From Treponema sp. (GTDB taxonomy: Bacteria > Spirochaetota > Spirochaetia > Treponematales > Breznakiellaceae), in NCBI GenBank assembly GCA_031284105.1, contig JAITAN010000049.1:1-6638 (forward strand): a stretch of 6,638 nucleotides of DNA, given 5' to 3'. The position numbers and the translations under genes were made by a program. The notes under the pieces were generated by a model. That model was not told where the DNA came from, made no database searches, and was given only the letters and a program-made list of their open reading frames with translations. Below are positions 6,245-6,638 of this stretch, in pieces (the first letter of the stretch is position 1; each line of letters begins with the position of its first letter).

Positions 6245-6309
6245 CCGCGCATTGTAATTATGCGCGGGTTCCAAAATGCGCCCGACGGGCGCGTCCAACG
6301 GCCGGTTGG
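6245..6309 (-). promoter_or_regulatory. Structured phoA leader with three consecutive hairpins
   Basis: Three hairpins lie within 65 bases just upstream of the phoA ribosome-binding site. They are an 8-bp stem CCGCGCAT/ATGCGCGG with a 7-base loop (6245-6267), a 6-bp stem GCGCCC/GGGCGC with loop GAC (6278-6292), and a 5-bp stem CCAAC/GTTGG with loop GGCCG (6295-6309). All have perfectly complementary arms. In transcript order the weakest comes first and the strongest last, ending 14 bases before the AAAGGAG site. None is followed by a T-run, so this is not a classical attenuator. It may affect mRNA stability or translation, or be an intergenic repeat. Confidence 0.5.
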
Positions 6310-6324
6310 TCTTTGGAATTGCTT

Positions 6325-6390
6325 TGATACTAATCATAGATTGTATAATATGTTTGATATTCGTATAAAAAATAAGTAAAATCGCGTGTG
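6325..6390 (-). promoter_or_regulatory. AT-rich region likely to hold the phoA promoter
   Basis: An AT-rich segment lies between the upstream terminator and the hairpin leader. It contains several possible minus-strand -10 boxes (TATTAT, TATACA, TATGAT), but I found no good -35 partner at 16-18 bases and no clear Pho box. The promoter location is inferred from composition and position. The rest of 6310-6515 holds nothing else I can identify. Confidence 0.3.
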
Positions 6391-6515
6391 CGCTATCGTA
6401 CCGGACGGGATCCCCGGCAAGCGCGCGGGCGGGAATCGCGGCGCGGGTATAGAAGCAGCGGAAGTCAATCTCATCAAGCTGTTCCGCGGTTATTCCAGGC
6501 ATAATGCTTTAATGT

Positions 6516-6545
6516 AAAAAAAGACCGCCGCTAAAAGCGGCGGTC
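6516..6545 (-). terminator. Strong intrinsic terminator of the upstream gene
   Basis: On the minus strand a perfect 10-bp stem (GACCGCCGCT/AGCGGCGGTC, 6523-6545) with a 3-base loop is followed by seven T residues (6516-6522). This is a textbook rho-independent terminator. It ends transcription coming from the right and insulates the phoA-YibE/F operon. On the plus strand no T-run follows, so it works in one direction only. Confidence 0.92.
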
Positions 6546-6588
6546 AGGGTGTGATTGCTCATCATAGTAAGAAAAGCGCACGGCGGCG

Positions 6589-6638
6589 TTACGGGACGTT
6601 TTTCGTTGCCGTCAGGCGCAGTCTTACCGGTTTAGTCG
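6589..6638 (-). CDS. Possible 3' end of an upstream gene
   Basis: One minus-strand frame is open from the right edge to TAA at 6589-6591 and reads TKPVRLRLTATKNVP. The other two frames stop within the first 15 bases. The stop lies about 43 bases before the strong terminator, as expected for the last gene of a transcript. Only about 15 residues are visible, so no function can be assigned. Confidence 0.4.
   Translation of the reverse strand, partial: TKPVRLRLTATKNVP

Noticed and set aside
6218..6502. 95-residue N-terminal extension of the phosphatase
   Set aside because: It would place the signal peptide inside the protein and read through three hairpins; the strong ribosome-binding site at 6224-6230 supports ATG 6217.

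Overview
The window looks like a piece of a spirochaete chromosome, most likely Treponema. This is inferred from intermediate GC in the core genes, an alkaline phosphatase beside a YibE/F membrane protein, and a broken DUF4469-type domain. No rRNA or other marker gene is present, so the assignment is tentative.

There are two parts. Roughly 3457-6638 is a conserved core read on the minus strand. It runs from a short 3' end of an upstream gene and a strong intrinsic terminator (6516-6545), through a 300-base leader with three consecutive hairpins, to an intact secreted alkaline phosphatase (4679-6217) and, 31 bases later, an intact YibE/F family membrane protein (3457-4647). The last two are probably one operon.

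Roughly 1-3456 is an accessory or decaying region. At the left edge a reverse-strand frame is open for 275 codons and runs off the window; I do not recognise its product. Four 21-bp tandem repeats lie at its 5' end. Next comes a plus-strand remnant of a DUF4469-containing protein with broken frames, then about 400 bases of GC-rich, gene-free sequence with a good hairpin. The base composition then changes sharply to AT-rich (about 1921-3110). That block holds a GNAT acetyltransferase gene destroyed by a frameshift, an in-frame stop and an internal deletion; a GC-rich cassette of about 111 bp with short inverted ends; and a 147-residue orphan gene behind a perfect TTGACA-17-TATAAT promoter. A 59-base sequence that can fold as a three-helix junction follows the orphan gene. 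The AT-rich block looks horizontally acquired.

The phosphatase is expected to act outside the cytoplasm, releasing phosphate from phosphomonoesters, with YibE/F as a co-expressed membrane partner of unknown function. I found no recognisable defence system, CRISPR array, tRNA, rRNA or intact transposase. The most unusual candidates are the orphan gene with its downstream structured element and the structured phoA leader.
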